This document shows positions 5,689 through 11,881 of a DNA stretch of 11,881 bases, piece by piece. The translations under genes and the position numbers were made by a program. The stretch is from NCBI GenBank assembly GCA_946409855.1, contig CAMJXZ010000067.1, positions 1 through 11,881 on the forward strand, in the 5' to 3' direction. How positions within the stretch are numbered: the stretch's first letter is position 1; each line of letters begins with the position of its first letter. Below the pieces are notes generated by a model. The model had not been told where the DNA came from. It did not search any database and worked only from the letters and a program-made list of their open reading frames with translations. This DNA is from an uncultured Clostridia bacterium (lineage in GTDB: Bacteria > Bacillota > Clostridia > Christensenellales > Aristaeellaceae).

Positions 5689-7368
5689 TCAGACCGGGCC
5701 GGATGATCCGGATTCCCGCAGGCAGTCCCGGAGCACCTGGAAGAGCGCCTCGTTCCGCACCCGCTTTCCGCCGGCGTCGTAATACAGGCCGAAGGACCCG
5801 TCGTAATAGGCATGGTAATTGAAGCCGATCCCGGATTCCAGGAGGAAGGCGATGCTGTCCTTCACCCAGGCTTCGCCGCCGCGGTTCTTCTGAAAGCAGT
5901 GGATGCCGGCGCCGAACTCCCCGCAGTAGACCGGGCAGCCGCTTGTTTCGGCAAAGAGAAGCGCGTCCCGGAAGGACTGCAGCAGCATCTCCCGGCTCCC
6001 CGCGCGGATGGCGTCCGCGTGGTACGCGTCCAGCCGCAGGGTGATGAGGGCGGAAGCGGCAGCCTTGTCCGCCTTCACGTACCCCCGGACCCGGTATTGC
6101 CGGCCGCTTTCATGCGGCAGCCGGACCAGCGTCATGTTGGCGTCCCCGGTGGTGCCCCGGATGCGGAGGCTGCGCCGGTCGTCCACGCCCTGGGTCTGGC
6201 TGATGAGCCCCTGGCCGGACCCGTTCTGGGACCAGAAGCTGAAGGTTCCGTGCGTTTCCGACGTCTCGCAGGGGAGGCTTTGGAGCAGCTGCCCGTTTTC
6301 GTCGTACACGTCGATGTACAGGTCGTCAGCGTAAGCGCTGGCGCTTCTTCCGACGGCGGACGCCTGGAAGCAGAGGGCCAGCGCGTTGGCCTTCGGGTCG
6401 GTGACCCGGAGCAGGCCGCTTTCCAGGTACTGCCAGTCCGTACTGCCCGTCTTTGCCCGGGGGGCGGCCTGGAAGGACAGCCAGCTCAGGCCGGAAGCGT
6501 ACAGGCTGTCGTCCGGGTAAACGGCCTGGGTACCTCCGGTGCCGGCCCAGTCAAACCCCTGATGGGTGAAGGAATGCGGGTCATAAGTGTGGAACTCGTA
6601 GGCCGTGTTATCATCCCGGATGGTGACGAACTGCTCGATGGAGGGCAGGCTCCAGTCCGTCGCGCCGGTTTTCGGGTCCTTGACGCCCAGCACCTTTTCG
6701 ACGAAGAGCACGTGGTTCGGATCGAAGCGGCGGATGCCGTCCGCGATTTCCTGCGCCAGCTCCCGCCACACCCGCAGCCCGTCCCGGGCGTTGGTTTTGC
6801 CCACCGGCATGGGTTCGTTGACCAGTCCGTAGCCGATGATGGCCGTTTCGTCCCTGTACCGTTCGGCGATCCTGCTCCACAGGGCGATGAGCCGCTCCTG
6901 GCAGGCCCGGTCCGTCCAGAGCCGGTCGCCGTTGCCCTGGGACTGATACCCGCCCTGGGGGTAGTGCATATTGAGGATCAGCCGGATGCCGTGCTCTTTG
7001 GCCCAGGCGATGTTCCGGTCGAGCCATTCAAATCCTTCCTCCCGGTACGTGTACGGTTCCGGGTCGGATTCAAAGAGGGCGTAGTTCAGGTAGAAGCGCA
7101 CGCTGTTGAACCCGAGCTCCGCAAGCTCCCGGAAGGATTCCCCGTCGTGATCCCGGACGGGGGCGGAAGCGGGGTTGCTCCACACGCCGTTGCCCATGGC
7201 GATGCCCTTAATCTGGAACGGCTCGCCGTCCAGGGTCAGGGACCGGCCGGAGACGCGGACAAAGCCGGCCGTTTCGCCCCGCGCCGGGGTGAAACCCGGG
7301 CCGGGCAGGACGATCAGCGCGCACAGCAGCGCGGCGCTCAGAAAACGGAAAAAGGCGGAACGCGTCAT
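5689..7368 (-). CDS. Secreted GH5 family glycanase (cellulase-like) with an inserted putative beta-sandwich domain
   Basis: A retaining glycoside hydrolase acting outside the cell on a beta-glucan or mannan-type polymer; the exact substrate is unclear. The 559-residue protein has a signal peptide (about 1-31, hydrophobic AALLCALIVL). GH5 landmarks follow in order: KGIAMG (54-59), NSVRF with Arg91, ILNMHYP with His135, GLVNEP with acid/base Glu185, EFHTYDP with His260 and Tyr262, and YCGEFGAG with nucleophile Glu484. About 165 residues (roughly 275-440) are inserted between barrel strands 6 and 7. They look like a beta-rich carbohydrate-binding-type domain (repeated short strands, ADDLYIDVYDENGQ, RQYRVRGYVKAD). 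The eighth strand reads NYHAYY rather than the usual Trp-containing segment. The start is supported by AAGGAGG 7 nt upstream. It lies 28 bp after the glycerol-1-phosphate dehydrogenase stop, so the two are likely cotranscribed. Confidence 0.9.
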   Translation of the reverse strand: MTRSAFFRFLSAALLCALIVLPGPGFTPARGETAGFVRVSGRSLTLDGEPFQIKGIAMGNGVWSNPASAPVRDHDGESFRELAELGFNSVRFYLNYALFESDPEPYTYREEGFEWLDRNIAWAKEHGIRLILNMHYPQGGYQSQGNGDRLWTDRACQERLIALWSRIAERYRDETAIIGYGLVNEPMPVGKTNARDGLRVWRELAQEIADGIRRFDPNHVLFVEKVLGVKDPKTGATDWSLPSIEQFVTIRDDNTAYEFHTYDPHSFTHQGFDWAGTGGTQAVYPDDSLYASGLSWLSFQAAPRAKTGSTDWQYLESGLLRVTDPKANALALCFQASAVGRSASAYADDLYIDVYDENGQLLQSLPCETSETHGTFSFWSQNGSGQGLISQTQGVDDRRSLRIRGTTGDANMTLVRLPHESGRQYRVRGYVKADKAAASALITLRLDAYHADAIRAGSREMLLQSFRDALLFAETSGCPVYCGEFGAGIHCFQKNRGGEAWVKDSIAFLLESGIGFNYHAYYDGSFGLYYDAGGKRVRNEALFQVLRDCLRESGSSGPV

Positions 7369-7396
7369 GAGACATCCTCCTTTTCTGGAATATTTC

Positions 7397-8761
7397 TTAT
7401 TCGCAGGGCAGCCTGTCCGCCGCTTCGTCCAGCAGCCCCAGGTCCCACAGCAGGCTGCTGGTCAGGTACTTGTCCCGCAGGTCGCGGCTGACGTACAGGG
7501 CGTCGACAGTGTCCTGACGGCTGATCCCCAGGTCGGCCGGGGTGCAGGGCATATGACAGCGCCGCATGAGGGACAGGATCCGCTCCCGGGGCGGAAGCTC
7601 CCGGTCGATGATCCCGCGGATGGCCGGCCAGTTTTCCGCGATCAGGCGGAGGCGCTCGGCATGGCCTTCGGGCAGGTTTTTTCCGGCCTTCCGCTCGATC
7701 TCAAAGATCGGCTCGGCGGTGGCGCCGAAGACGCGGCGGACGCGGGCCGCCCATTCTTCCGGGGAAAAGGCGGCCATGGCCTGTTCGGCCCGGGCGATGT
7801 CCGGCCGGCCGATGTTCAGGATGTGCTCATACAGCCACAATGTCAGCTGCGTGCCCACGCCGACCTGGATGCCGTGCAGGTCGGAGGACTGGCCCCGCTG
7901 CAGGGCCAGCATTTCCCAGACGTGGCTGAAGTAATGCTCCAGCCCGGAGGCGGGGCGGCTGATCTCGGCGAAGGCCATCGAAATGCCGCTGATGACCAGG
8001 CCTTCCAGCACGGCGTTGACGGCGTCGTCCTCCCGCTGCATCAGGCCGTCGGCATGGTCGATGATCTTCTGAAGACAGGTCCGCACCATGTCCGCGATCT
8101 CCTCGCAGTACGGGTCGCCGTGCACCAGATGGGCGATCTGCCATTCGCAGACGGAGACGTATTTGGCCAGCATGTCGCCCAGGCCGGCCTGCAGCATGAT
8201 GTCCGGCGCGGTCTTCACGATGTCGGTATCCCCCAGGATGATCTGGGGGCAGGCGTTGTACAGGCTGGTCTTGACGCGGTTGACGATCATCGACGCGGAA
8301 TTGGAGCAGTACCCGTCCATCGAAGGGGCGGTGCAGACCACGGCGCTGGGTTTGCCGGCGGTGTGGGCGGCGACCTTGCAGCAGTCGTTGATGACCCCGC
8401 TGCCCACGGCCAGGATCACGTCGCAGGCAGGGTCCAGGGCCATGGTGAGCGCCCCGACGGCGTACTCATCCGGCTCCATCTTGCCCTCAGTATGGGGGAA
8501 CACGAAATCCACGTGCGGGATGCCCGCCCCGTCCAGCGCCGCGGCCACCTGCGCGCCGGCGGCCGCCCGGGTATTTTCGTCCATGACGACGAAGGGTCGC
8601 CCGGCCCCGATGGCCGCCAGCGCCTGCGGCAGCTCCCGGATGACGCCGCTGCCGGTTTTGAACCACTTGAGCCCGCAGCGGTGCACCTTCCCGCAGGAGC
8701 AGCGGATGCCCTCGGGCCGGATCAGTTCCTGAAGGGTCATTTGCGAAAGATGTTTTTCCAT
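7397..8761 (-). CDS. sn-Glycerol-1-phosphate dehydrogenase, AraM/EgsA family
   Basis: Family members reduce dihydroxyacetone phosphate to sn-glycerol-1-phosphate with NAD(P)H and a bound metal; in Bacillus subtilis AraM feeds archaeal-type prenylglycerol lipids. The 454-residue product shows the nucleotide-binding glycine motif AVGSGVINDCCK (118-129), a following TAPSMDGYCS (145-153), and candidate metal ligands Asp196 (GDMLAKY), His276 or His280 (LEHYFSH) and His296 (DLHG). An N-terminal CSCGKVHRC (21-29) could hold an extra metal. It is longer than B. subtilis AraM (394 residues). The ATG at 8761 is chosen for AAAGGA 7 nt upstream and the start of homology; an in-frame ATG at 8845 lacks this. 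Upstream is the FMN-binding repeat gene (94 bp gap); downstream is GH5 (28 bp). The family call is firm; the physiological substrate in this organism is less so. Confidence 0.88.
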   Translation of the reverse strand: MEKHLSQMTLQELIRPEGIRCSCGKVHRCGLKWFKTGSGVIRELPQALAAIGAGRPFVVMDENTRAAAGAQVAAALDGAGIPHVDFVFPHTEGKMEPDEYAVGALTMALDPACDVILAVGSGVINDCCKVAAHTAGKPSAVVCTAPSMDGYCSNSASMIVNRVKTSLYNACPQIILGDTDIVKTAPDIMLQAGLGDMLAKYVSVCEWQIAHLVHGDPYCEEIADMVRTCLQKIIDHADGLMQREDDAVNAVLEGLVISGISMAFAEISRPASGLEHYFSHVWEMLALQRGQSSDLHGIQVGVGTQLTLWLYEHILNIGRPDIARAEQAMAAFSPEEWAARVRRVFGATAEPIFEIERKAGKNLPEGHAERLRLIAENWPAIRGIIDRELPPRERILSLMRRCHMPCTPADLGISRQDTVDALYVSRDLRDKYLTSSLLWDLGLLDEAADRLPCE

Positions 8762-8855
8762 GATTGTGTCCTTTCTGGGGAAAGAGATTTTTTCAGAGAA
8801 ACGGCGGTCAGCAGGCTGAGCAGGGGAACAGCGCTTATTCTGCAATTAAAGCTGT

Positions 8856-10253
8856 TTATGGAGCCAGGCCTGCCTCTGTGAAAGCAGCATTGATTGCGTT
8901 GACAATGGCATACTTTGTGACGGTTGCGCCTGTGATTCCGTCTATTTGATCCGGATCAATGGGCGCTTGCTGACCGATGAAGCAGGAAAGAGCGTCGGGT
9001 TCCAGATATTTACCGCCAATGCCTGGTGTTTCCTGAAAGGTTTCTTTGCTGATGGAGAGGGTTTCCACCCTGCCGTCAGCCGTGAACGAAACATACACGG
9101 TAACCGGCCCGCCAAAGCCATTCGCGCTTTTTGAGTAATATATTATTTCGCCGATGGTGATGGTTTTCACTATGCCGTCTGCTGTGTAGGTCACGGTAAT
9201 CGGCCCGTCAAAGGCATTTGCATATGCTGAGTATGTGTTATCTTTTGAGGTGATGCCAGCATAGGCTGTGTTGATCGCGCTGACGATGGCATTCTTTGTT
9301 ACGGTTGCGCCTGTGATTCCGTCCACTTTTTTTGCGTTAACAGGCGCTTGCCGGCCGATGAAGCAGGAAAGAGCACCGGGCTTCAGATATTCACCGCCAA
9401 TGCCTGGTGTTTCCTGAAAGGTTTCTTCGTCGATAGAAATGGAATTTACCCTGCCGTCAGCCGTGAAGGTCACATATACGGTAACTGTACCGAACATCCC
9501 TTCCCCGTTCGCTGAAGCAATGCCGCTGTCATAAGGCGTGCCGGCGGCATAGGCTGTGTTGACTGCGTTCACGATAGCGATTTTTGTGTAGGTGGAACCG
9601 GTCAATGCATCGATTCTTTCCGCTGCCAGCGGCATCTGCTGGCCGATAAATCCGGTCAGGTTCATGGGGTCCAGCGCCCTGCCGCCCATACCTTCCGTTT
9701 CTTGAAACTCCGCTTTACTGACAGACAGGGTTTCCACCCGGCCATCCGCTGTAAAGGTTGCCAGGACGGTCACCGGACCCATAAAGCCCAAAGCGGTCGC
9801 GGTCAGCGGTTTTTTCGCGGCGGAATCCGGTTCATGCGCGGGCTCCGGCGCCGGCGTTCCAACGCTTTTGATTTGAACCTGAACCGGTTCAATGCGGACG
9901 TTATCATATGGACGACCGTCGGCGTCGGTTGCTTCCGTGATTTGGATACCGACGCTGAAGGTTCCGTCAGGCGCGTATTTACTGACCTGAAAAGGAATGG
10001 TGAGGGGCTGGCCGTTGAATATAAAGACGCCGTCCTGCCCAATTACATTGTCGGCTGAAAAGAGGGAAAAGATATCCTTGTCATAAGTCAGCCGTCCCAT
10101 AATGCCGTCCGGCTTGTCAGAGCCTTCTGCCAGGACAAAGATGCAATCAATGATATCTCCGGGCTGACAGACGATGGCGGTGGCTCGGGCCGGAGCGGTA
10201 CAGGGGAGAAGCAGAGCCAGGGCTATGAGCAGAGCAGTGAGGCGTTTTTTCAT
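8856..10253 (-). CDS. Secreted multi-repeat FMN-binding-domain protein
   Basis: Probably an extracytoplasmic flavoprotein that carries several FMN groups for electron transfer. The 465-residue product has a signal peptide (1-24, MKKRLTALLIALALLL, cut after APARA). A beta-rich N-terminal domain (about 25-130, cohesin- or Ig-like, tentative) and a Pro-rich linker (131-149) follow. Then come FMN_bind-like repeats at 156-235, 246-331 and 379-458, plus a half repeat at 342-378. Each full repeat has GxVTVxxxFTADGRV, an ETxGxGG segment and an attachment-like motif: DALTGSTYT (215-223, degenerate), DGITGATVT (311-319) and DGITGATVT (438-446). These match the D-x-x-[S/T]-G-A-T flavinylation motif used by ApbE, in which the last Thr carries FMN. 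The half repeat lacks the motif. The start is set by AAAGGA 9 nt upstream and the signal peptide; the open frame back to 10481 is not credible. No ApbE or cytochrome gene is in the window. Confidence 0.85.
   Translation of the reverse strand: MKKRLTALLIALALLLPCTAPARATAIVCQPGDIIDCIFVLAEGSDKPDGIMGRLTYDKDIFSLFSADNVIGQDGVFIFNGQPLTIPFQVSKYAPDGTFSVGIQITEATDADGRPYDNVRIEPVQVQIKSVGTPAPEPAHEPDSAAKKPLTATALGFMGPVTVLATFTADGRVETLSVSKAEFQETEGMGGRALDPMNLTGFIGQQMPLAAERIDALTGSTYTKIAIVNAVNTAYAAGTPYDSGIASANGEGMFGTVTVYVTFTADGRVNSISIDEETFQETPGIGGEYLKPGALSCFIGRQAPVNAKKVDGITGATVTKNAIVSAINTAYAGITSKDNTYSAYANAFDGPITVTYTADGIVKTITIGEIIYYSKSANGFGGPVTVYVSFTADGRVETLSISKETFQETPGIGGKYLEPDALSCFIGQQAPIDPDQIDGITGATVTKYAIVNAINAAFTEAGLAP
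8880..9518 (-). repeat. In-gene tandem DNA repeats encoding FMN_bind units
   Basis: The stretches 9261-9518 and 8880-9119 share long near-identical DNA blocks, for example CCAATGCCTGGTGTTTCC and GGTTGCGCCTGTGATTCC on the plus strand at matching places. The half unit at 9120-9230 repeats the front part of a unit. A more diverged first unit is at 9549-9788. The closeness of the last two suggests recent duplication by recombination within the gene. Confidence 0.75.
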
Positions 10254-10762
10254 AATGATGCGTCCTTTCTGGGTGGGGAGAAATGGGGAAATAATTGATA
10301 AGGCGTTCCGGATGTCATGCGGGGCGAGCACCGGCGGTCGGCCGGATGCCCGGTGAAACAGGATGCATGTAGGATGGCCGGCTTCCATTCCGGAGACTGC
10401 TTTGAAAACCATCAGCGGCACAGGTTCATTCCAGCCCCGATAGCATGTTCCGATAAGCGTCAAAAACGGTTGACCGGCCACCTCCCGGTGTCATTCTGAA
10501 CGATGAGGAAGGACGGCTCCATTGAGCCGGCCGCATCGCGAAGAATCCGTTCTGCGGCGGGAATGAAATGCAGGAAGGCGTCGCTTGTCTTCTTCTGAGC
10601 CACAGAACGGATCCTTCACCCTGGCGTTTTCCCTGTGGGGGAAAACGCTTTTCAGGGTTCAGGATGACACCCCGGGGGCGGGCGCTGGCGGGGGTTGAGC
10701 GCCGGCGGGCGTTTGTATGTCCTGCGAATTGGGCCGCAATAGGCCGGCACCCGTCCGGATGA
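10254..10762. other. Geneless region of about 510 bp with a structured repeat
   Basis: No convincing gene is present. The part nearest the FMN-protein gene (10254-10486) must hold its promoter, but I see no clear -35/-10 pair; an AT-rich TTATCAATTATTT lies about 35 nt before the ATG. The region from 10487 to 10671 is the inverted-repeat element listed separately. Between it and the GIY-YIG stop is a GC-rich stretch with a GGCGCT/AGCGCC stem (10681-10703). Open frames here show no domain or codon pattern. Confidence 0.6.
10487..10671. repeat. 185-bp palindromic interspersed-repeat-like element with terminal inverted repeats
   Basis: The left end GGTGTCATTCTGAAC (10487-10501) is an inverted copy of the right end GTTCAGGATGACACC (10657-10671) with one mismatch in 15. 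Inside, GAAGAATCCGTTCTG (10540-10554) is inverted at 10603-10617 with one mismatch. GGCTC-CATT-GAGCC (10515-10528) is a hairpin closed further by CGATG/CATCG (10501-10505 and 10534-10538). GCGTTTTCCC/GGGAAAACGC (10624-10648) is a 10-bp stem. The motif GTCATTCTGA...GCGAAGAATC is of the kind seen in short dispersed palindromic repeats of many bacteria (recalled, not searched). It has no transposase gene, so it would be non-autonomous. Confidence 0.65.
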
Positions 10763-11092
10763 TCAGCAGTCATCCTCTTTCAGCAATTCCTTCCAGAATG
10801 GATTGGCTTCTGTAATTAATGCGTTCTTCTTTGCCCTTGTCCAGCCTTTGATTTCTTTTTCACGGCGGATGGCATCCTGAACATCCCCGTAATGCTCATA
10901 ATATATCAGCTTATGAATATGATATTGCTTGGTAAACCCGTCCACGAGCCCTTGTCTGTGTTCGGACAACCGGCGTTTCAGATCATTGGTGACCCCGACA
11001 TACAGGACCTGGTTGTTCCAGTTGGTCTTAATGTACACATAAAAGTCGCTGTTCATATGTTCTAATCTGCTGTTGATGGCGATTCCGCACAT
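10763..11092 (-). CDS. Small GIY-YIG endonuclease-domain protein
   Basis: A single-domain GIY-YIG nuclease of the short UvrC-N-terminal-like type, 109 residues from this start. The motif is FYVYI (17-21) followed by LYVGVTNDLKRRLSEH (30-45), with catalytic-type Arg40/Arg41. RREKEIKGW (76-84) carries the conserved Glu, and NPFWKELL (97-104) is the usual end. Such proteins cleave DNA with one metal ion, but the role of this subfamily is not established. The start is uncertain: ATG 11092 has only a weak AGGTGA touching it, whereas ATG 11056 (MNSDFYVYI) fits the usual family length but has no clear ribosome binding site. It begins 18 bp after the BspA-like gene stop and ends about 90 bp before the palindromic element. 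Base composition is more AT-rich than most of the window, hinting at separate origin. Confidence 0.82.
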   Translation of the reverse strand: MCGIAINSRLEHMNSDFYVYIKTNWNNQVLYVGVTNDLKRRLSEHRQGLVDGFTKQYHIHKLIYYEHYGDVQDAIRREKEIKGWTRAKKNALITEANPFWKELLKEDDC

Positions 11093-11110
11093 TCACCTGT
11101 GATATCTGGA

Positions 11111-11881
11111 TCAGTTGAAGGTCGGGAGTAGGACAAAGGGAATGTTGTTTTCAAGGGCGTAGGTGTGGGCGGCGGAGTCTTTGTAGCATTCAATCTTTTC
11201 AATGTAATTATTATCGAATACAGAAAAACCGAATTCAGTAACGGAATTAGGAACGATAATCGTTTTCAAATTTATAGCATTAGCAAATGCCCAACCACCA
11301 ATACTCGTAACATTTTCCGGAACCACAAAAATGCTTTCGGGTTTTCCGATCAGATAGGCAATCAACTTTCCGCTATTCCCGATGAGTGCACCGTTCTGCA
11401 TATAAAACGATATATTATCAGTAGAGATATTGATTTGCTGCAGGTTGAAACAATTACAGAAAGCGCCATCTTCAATGCTGGTAACACTGGCAGGAATTGT
11501 AAATGCGTTCAGTTTTGCACAGTAAGCGAAGGCAGTACCGCCAATTGATTCGAGGTTCTTTGGAACATCAAAATCTGATAAATTTTCACAAGTATGGAAT
11601 GAACTGAATCCAATAGTTATAAGGCTTGACGGAAGTACTATATCGGACAGATTGTGGGAACAATAAAAAGCATAATTGCCAATAGAAGTTATTCCTTCCT
11701 TTATGGTCAGTGATGTTATTTTACCACCCCATGGTGCAGTTGTTCTCCATGGATCAGGGATATTCCCATAATCATCCATTCCTCCAGACCCGCTGATGGT
11801 CAGTTCTGTTCCGTCCAGCTTCCAGTACAGGTTGTCCCCGCACTTTCCATCCGGAATAACAACAGGAATGTTGTGCTTCCT
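11111..11881 (-). CDS. BspA-type leucine-rich repeat surface protein, 3' part (5' end outside the window)
   Basis: The frame is open to the window edge, so the gene is partial; 256 residues are visible. They begin with RKHNIPVV, then the typical BspA-like entry CGDNLYWKLDGTELTISGSG. About six LRR_5-type repeats of roughly 23 residues follow, with the pattern I-P-x-S-V-T-S-I-G-x-x-A-F-x-x-C-x-N-L. The end, CYKDSAAHTYALENN, is a common C-terminal cap in this family. These proteins are usually exported and act in adhesion or host and matrix binding; neither signal peptide nor anchor can be seen here. An internal ATG at 11779 is not the real start because the homology continues upstream. The gene is AT-richer than the genes to its left. 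The GIY-YIG gene follows 18 bp after its stop. Confidence 0.9.
   Translation of the reverse strand, partial: RKHNIPVVIPDGKCGDNLYWKLDGTELTISGSGGMDDYGNIPDPWRTTAPWGGKITSLTIKEGITSIGNYAFYCSHNLSDIVLPSSLITIGFSSFHTCENLSDFDVPKNLESIGGTAFAYCAKLNAFTIPASVTSIEDGAFCNCFNLQQINISTDNISFYMQNGALIGNSGKLIAYLIGKPESIFVVPENVTSIGGWAFANAINLKTIIVPNSVTEFGFSVFDNNYIEKIECYKDSAAHTYALENNIPFVLLPTFN

Noticed and set aside
5812..7491. 559-residue plus-strand open frame opposite GH5
   Set aside because: Low-complexity Val/Gly/Arg-rich product antisense to clear GH5 catalytic motifs; no ribosome binding site or domain seen.
7175..8881. 568-residue plus-strand open frame opposite the dehydrogenase
   Set aside because: His/Gly/Val-rich antisense shadow spanning two real genes and their spacers.
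8880..9518. CRISPR-like direct repeats
   Set aside because: The repeated DNA is in frame and encodes repeated FMN_bind units, so it is protein-domain duplication.
10182..10253. Lipoprotein signal in the FMN-repeat protein (Cys18)
   Set aside because: LLPC has Pro before the Cys, which does not fit a lipobox, and a good signal peptidase I site (APARA) follows.
10254..10481. Upstream in-frame extension of the FMN-repeat protein
   Set aside because: It would bury a clear signal peptide behind 76 unrelated residues, and a good ribosome binding site precedes the ATG at 10253.
10624..10648. Strong 10-bp stem as a terminator for the GIY-YIG gene
   Set aside because: No T-run follows on the minus strand; only a short CTTTTC follows on the plus strand, where no gene ends. 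It is better explained as part of the palindromic element.
10487..10671. CRISPR array or insertion sequence
   Set aside because: There are no regularly spaced direct repeats with unique spacers and no transposase; the structure is inverted repeats only.
10426..10773. Minus-strand open frame across the palindromic element
   Set aside because: The product is Arg/Pro-rich, it reads through the inverted repeats, and no family is recognisable.

Overview
The window suggests a GC-rich, gut- or rumen-type member of the Bacillota (Clostridia). The reasons are strong AGGAGG-type ribosome binding sites, near-consensus sigma-A promoters, a BspA-type leucine-rich repeat protein, a secreted glycoside hydrolase, an AraM-type dehydrogenase and a Nif11-type peptide with a SPASM radical SAM enzyme. 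The genus cannot be named from sequence alone. All supported genes lie on the minus strand, so the transcription order runs from high to low coordinates.

Right end (about 10.76-11.88 kb). The 3' part of a BspA-type leucine-rich repeat surface protein, whose 5' end is outside the window, is followed closely by a small GIY-YIG nuclease. Both look visibly AT-richer than the rest. Just downstream is a 185-bp structured element (10487-10671) with 15-bp terminal inverted repeats and nested hairpins. It looks like a short interspersed palindromic repeat and sits in an otherwise geneless stretch of about 510 bp.

Middle (5.6-10.25 kb). A secreted protein with a possible beta-sandwich domain and three and a half tandem FMN-binding-type repeats comes first. 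It is followed by an sn-glycerol-1-phosphate dehydrogenase (AraM/EgsA family) and, 28 bp further on, a secreted GH5 glycanase whose barrel is interrupted by a putative beta-sandwich domain. A strong rho-independent terminator (5629-5664) ends this block.

TetR operon (3.1-5.6 kb). A consensus promoter (TTGACA-17-TATAAT) carries two 16-bp GTGACC-N4-GGTCAC-type operators, one filling the -35/-10 spacer and one just downstream of the -10. It drives a TetR-family repressor, a leucine-carboxyl-methyltransferase-family SAM methyltransferase and an Ntn (choloylglycine-hydrolase-like) amidase. This reads as a self-regulated small-molecule response or detoxification unit.

RiPP cassette (about 0.02-2.9 kb). 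A second strong promoter (TTGCAC-17-TATAAT) drives a SPASM radical SAM peptide maturase, then a Fic-domain protein that overlaps it by 4 bp (GTGA), then a Nif11-leader precursor peptide with a GG-type junction and a 62-residue core with four Cys. A perfect 7-bp-stem hairpin precedes the precursor gene. The combination of radical SAM enzyme, Fic protein and Nif11 precursor is the most unusual system here. It suggests a peptide that is both radical-modified and possibly nucleotidylated, or a pathway in which the Fic enzyme acts on a partner. The export and protease genes, if present, would lie left of the window.
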